Assembly: GCF_000264905.1 (NCBI RefSeq)
Contig: NW_006763131.1
Coordinates: 3,763,154 to 3,827,153 of the forward strand
Origin: Stereum hirsutum FP-91666 SS1
Lineage: Eukaryota > Basidiomycota > Agaricomycetes > Russulales > Stereaceae
Direction: 5' to 3'
Length of the DNA: 64,000 nucleotides
Shown: one piece after another, positions 60,313 to 64,000 of the stretch
Position numbering within the stretch: position 1 is the stretch's first letter
Layout: the number at the start of each line of letters is the position of its first letter
The notes under the pieces: generated by a model
What the model was told of the DNA's origin: nothing
The model's input: the letters and a program-made list of their open reading frames with translations, nothing else
Database searches by the model: none
Program-made: the position numbers and the translations under genes

Positions 60313-60437
60313 GATTGTGTTCCGTCGAGTTCAGCAACAAGAGTGAAGAAGAGCACAGTACAGACATTATAAACAATATATATGCATGCGTGTGTAATTA
60401 GGATTGCATCGCACACATCGACGTTCGTAAAACGAAA

Positions 60438-62406
60438 TCATGCCTTCCAAACCCATCCTCCCTTATTCCTCGCATCCAACCACCTCACAGCCGCCACACA
60501 AACCCCCGCACCCACCAACAACGCCCCATCATAAACCGCAACATCCGCATACCTCCCCTTCAACTCGCCCATCGACAGCCCTCCACTGCCCAGATTCCCT
60601 GAACCTGTCGAGCTCCTCGCATGGCTCCCCAGTATGACACCCGCGACGGGCGCGCCCATCATCGTTCCCAGTCCGCGGATGAAGTATATCGCGGCGTTGA
60701 CGGTCGCGTAGTTCTGTATCCCGTACACTTCGGTGATGGTGGTGGGGAGGAGGGCGTTGTAGCCTCCTGCGTAGATACCGTAGAAGACGATGAAGGCGAG
60801 GAAGCGAGAGCGGGTGGCGTCGATCCAGAGGGCGAGGACTGTTATTCCGGATAGTATGACCTGTCATTGTAGCAAAATTGAGATGATGAGGCTCAGAGGT
60901 ATTTGAACGGTCGAGTCGGACTGGGCTGAGAGGTTGTGATGAGCGCGTGCTTACACTGGCTACCATGGTATTTTGCCTCCCAATATTATCGGCCAACATG
61001 CCCATGCCGATTCTGGATACACTGTTCACTGCATTGTTGACAGCAAGTAACAGACTGCCCGTCGAGCTTGAATAAGAAAGTACAGAGGTCGAGTACGTCG
61101 TCAGATAATACAACGGTATGACATTCCCAGCAGCCTGCAAAAGTGCTCCGAAAGACTAATACGAACCACCACAAATTCAAAGTCAGCACAACTGCCAATG
61201 ACGGTGAAGATGCAGCAGAAAAACAAACCTGAAGCAAAAACGTCCCCTGCCTAAACATCTTCCTATCCATCCTCCTCCCCGTCCTCCCAAACCCAAACCC
61301 AGGCGGCTGCCTCACCACACACGCCACCGGGACACAAACCACCAAATTCCACAGCCCCAACGTCCGCAACGTCCACCTCACCCCGACTTTACTCAGCAGA
61401 GCGTGCAAGACCGGAGCGAGGACGAGGCCGCCGGCTCCGTTGCCGGAGAGGATGAAGCCCATGGCGAAGCCGCGGTGGCGATTGAAGAAGGGGGGTGCGA
61501 GGGACATTATGGGGAAGTAGAAGAGGCTGCTGCCGAGGCCGTAGAGGAGGGATTGGGTGAGGAAGAGGTGCCAGAGCTGGAGAAAGAAAGCGAGAAAAGG
61601 AGATCAGCTGTGGAAGCGAAGCGAGTATCATATTGCGTGTGGTGGGTTTACCTTGGACGAATAGCTTGCGAGGAAGATCCCTGCGCTCATCAGGAATGCG
61701 CCAGCCAATGTGATGAGCTTCGTATTGTGCACTCTAGAGATCAAAGGATTGACGAATATGCCGCCACTCCAGGTAAGCCCGCTCCCAAGTGTTCCTACCA
61801 GGGCCTGTTGAATACATCGATCATGTTAGACATGAATTAAACTTCAACAGGCAGAATAAAAGTCGGCACGGACAACGAGAGCATCCTGTCCAGCAGCATC
61901 CACAATATTACTCTCCGAGGACGTATAAAACTCCTGTTCCACCCTATCAGTGTTAGCACACCCATCTACTAGTATATGAAAGTTCAAGCACCACAAGTCC
62001 CACCCACCTGAAAAATACCATACGTCTGATTAATCCCAATAACCTGAAATATCATCATAAACCCCGCAAACAGCAACACAGCCTGATATCGTCTTGTCGG
62101 ACGCATATCTTCTGCCGCATTATCCGGGGGTACGGACTCGGAACTGGCATCACCATCGGCTTGCTCAACCACGACTCTTGTTACCGGAATGTTCTCGTGG
62201 TCTGGTGGAGGGATAGCCTGAGAGCGCGAGTGTGACGATGGTTTCTGCAATTCAGATGCTTGACCGGTACCACCGGTACCACTGGCAGGGGTTTCCTGGC
62301 CCGGGGGAAATTCAGCGGTAGAGCCTGAGTCGTCGTGGGGAACGATGGTCTGAAGGGACCATGTCTCCGTCGACTGTAACGGTTCGGATGCGACGGGTAT
62401 GGGCAT
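60438..62406 (-). CDS. MFS transporter, monocarboxylate-permease-like
   Basis: Twelve-helix major facilitator of the fungal monocarboxylate-porter (MCT/Mch-like) type, probably at the plasma membrane or an organelle. A long hydrophilic N-terminus (110 residues, Ser/Pro/Glu-rich) precedes TM1 YQAVLLFAGFMMIFQVIGIN with the following QTYGIFQ. Further helices: GTLGSGLTWSGGIFVNPLIS, ITLAGAFLMSAGIFLASY, LYGLGSSLFYFPIMSLAPPF, FNRHRGFAMGFILSGNGAGG. After the central loop come SRIGMGMLADNIGRQN and VFYGIYAGGYNALLPTTITE. YFNRHRGFA-type and RIGMGMLAD segments are conserved in this family. Five introns. Ends ARNKGGWVWKA. Substrate unknown; no acid-transporter-specific residue can be assigned. Confidence 0.88.
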
Positions 62407-62930
62407 CGTTGGGTTACGGCTCCTTGTCCTCAGTGCTCAGTTATAGAGCTTGCAGCAATTGAAGTAACTCTACGTTTCCTAAAAAGGGAAAAGGGCCACA
62501 GTCGTTGAGTAAGATCGCAGAGGACATAGTGGAAACGAGTATGGCGCGAAGACCACGGAATTTCCAGATACTGTATTCTATGCTCACCAGGAGGAACGCA
62601 CTGGCAGATTTACCAACTGAGTGGTCAAAGAAAACCCGACAATCAACTTTCTAGGTTGCGGAGAACGCAACAGCTCGAAATCCAGAGTAAGCGCCAGTGA
62701 AGCTCCTGATGGACTCAGTCCAACATCATGCCAATCGCAGGGTACTTAGTTCCAATTCCTCTTGCCTGTTTTGGTCAAATCCTCAAGCCATACCACCGGC
62801 AGCACTGACGTGATTAGTCAGCTGTCAAGATCCTTGCATGACTGTAGTTTACAGAGGAAACATTGAAGTGATTTATTCAATAAGACCCAACAAACTGCTA
62901 TAACGGTTATTGGGCTAAGAAAATGAATGT

Positions 62931-63006
62931 TGAATGAAGCTGTAAACTAGCTGTGGATGAATCTAAAGTGAATGAAGCCATAAACTAGCTGTGGATGAAT
63001 CCAAAT
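62931..63006. repeat. 38-bp direct tandem duplication
   Basis: Two adjacent copies, 62931-62968 and 62969-63006, of a unit containing AAACTAGCTGTGGATGAATC. They differ at only four or so positions, so the duplication is recent. Confidence 0.85.
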
Positions 63007-63072
63007 TGAAAAGGTACTCGCAGCTTGCACTTACAGGCATGGGTAAAATACTATCCAAATCATGTCAATCTA

Positions 63073-64000
63073 ATTTGTCACTTGTGTAGTCATTGTTAGA
63101 CGTTATCAATATCCATTGGAAGAGCATCATTTTCAGTCATGGTGACCTCACTCCACCGTTGCGTTTTCTGCAATCGACTCGCTGGACCTGAGCACATGGC
63201 CCAAATATCCTTCTTTCCTTCCTTCCAGTCAGCAAAGTGCCATTCTCTTCTGCAAATTGTGTAGTCATTCGTAGACAGTACTGTGATAGCTTTTTGGGCA
63301 TCCTCATTGGATGCACAGTGGCCTCAATGCTCCGTTGCGCTTTCTGCAACAGAGTCACAGCACCTGAGCACAGGGCCAGAATACTGTTGACAAAGTGTCA
63401 TTCCCTTCTGCGACTAGTCCAGTCATTGTCCGAAAGCGCTCTCATGCATTCTTTGGGCTCATCAATGTACGAACAGTGGCCTCAATGCTCCGTTGCGCTT
63501 TCCGCAATGGACTTGTTGTACTATCTGCAATGGGCTCACAGTACTTGGACACAGGGCCAGAATACTGTCGACAAAGGGTCATTCCCTTCTACGACTAGTC
63601 TAGTCACTGTTAGAAAGCACTCTCATGCCTTCTGTGGGCTCATGGTTGCACAAATGGTGGCCTCAATGCTCCATTGCACTTTCTGCAACGGACTTGCAGC
63701 ACCGGCTTTCTCCACAGTATTCTGGCCATGCGTTTCGGTGCGGTGAGCCCGTTCTAGAAAGCCCAACGGAGCATTGAGGCCACCGTTCCTGCATTGATGG
63801 GCCCGAGGAATGCATGGGAATGCTTTCTGACAATGACTAGCCTAGTCGCAGAAAGGAATGACACACTTTCACCAGTATTTTGGACACACAGTCCGGTGCA
63901 GCGAGCCTGTGGCAGAAAGCGCACCACGTCCATTGCAGAAAGTGCAATGAAGCGTTGCGGCCACCGTTTGGGCACAGAAGAGCCCCAGGAATATTTGACA
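63073..64000. repeat. tandem array of 160-180 bp units that inverts near 63.7 kb
   Basis: A block starting GTGGCCTCAATGCTCCGTTG occurs on the plus strand at about 63141 (diverged), 63319, 63476 and 63657, i.e. 178, 157 and 181 bp apart. Its reverse complement occurs at 63752-63784 and 63933-63964, 180 bp apart. A second block, GGGCCAGAATACTGT...GACTAG, follows the same order (about 63372, 63551, inverted at 63700-63725 and 63840-63890). The orientation switches at about 63,700-63,712. The array runs off the window, so its right end and full size are unknown. Confidence 0.85.

Larger units (their letters stand above)
62407..64000. other. right-edge non-coding region with repeats
   Basis: No gene recognised. 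From 62407 to about 62930 it is unique sequence upstream of the MFS gene. From 62931 it holds a 38-bp duplication, then a tandem array of larger units, both listed separately. Open frames at 63237-63975 simply read through the array. Confidence 0.6.

Overview
The window looks like nuclear DNA of a filamentous basidiomycete, most likely an agaricomycete. The genes are dense, lie on both strands and are cut by many short introns (about 45-110 nt, mostly GT...AG). They encode fungal housekeeping families: Med5, Pil1/Lsp1, Ssh4, Pex14, Vam7, Snf4, Naa40 and Mtm1. No bacterial operon structure, rRNA, tRNA, CRISPR array or transposon coding region was recognised. Gene models were assembled by eye, joining exons at GT/AG sites that keep the frame. 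Exon edges are therefore approximate, and functions come from recognised motifs, not from searches.

Layout. 1-7.4 kb: a WRN/RNase-D type 3'-5' exonuclease (-), a broken copy of a DPBB gene (-), the intact secreted DPBB protein (-) and translation factor eIF3h (-). 8-15 kb: a vacuolar-type zinc CDF transporter (-) and Mediator subunit Med5 (-). 15.4-19 kb: cystathionine gamma-synthase (+), a cluster of seven small hairpins with one loop sequence, and an F-box/Cys-rich protein (-). 19.3-30.4 kb: GRIP golgin Imh1 (-), Pex14 (-) head to head with mitochondrial EF-Tu (+), and the SPRY/PPxY protein Ssh4 (-). 31.5-41 kb: an Mtm1-like mitochondrial carrier (+), the SNARE Vam7 (-), AMPK gamma Snf4 (-), eisosome Pil1 (-) and eIF4E (-). 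41.5-47.6 kb: two divergent uncharacterised genes that share a helical module, then the Tudor protein SPF30 (+). 47.6-51 kb: a gene-poor stretch with a degenerate repeat of about 180 bp. 51-62.4 kb: kinase Rio2 (-), acetyltransferase Naa40 (+), a short-chain dehydrogenase (-), complex I subunit NDUFB11 (+), glycine cleavage H protein (-), a tentative small multi-exon gene (+) and an MFS monocarboxylate-type transporter (-). 62.4-64 kb: no gene, but a tandem array of 160-180 bp units that flips orientation near 63.7 kb.

The genes do not form one pathway. Functional threads are translation (eIF3h, eIF4E, Rio2, mitochondrial EF-Tu), mitochondria (Mtm1, NDUFB11, GcvH, EF-Tu), membrane traffic and cortex (Imh1, Vam7, Ssh4, Pil1), and nutrient or energy control (Snf4, cystathionine gamma-synthase, zinc transport). 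The most unusual signals are non-coding: the covarying hairpin cluster at 17.65-17.89 kb, the inverted tandem array at the right edge, and a recurring ACGCCAC/GCGCCAC word upstream of several housekeeping genes. The divergent pair at 41.5-46 kb is the best candidate for an undescribed protein family.
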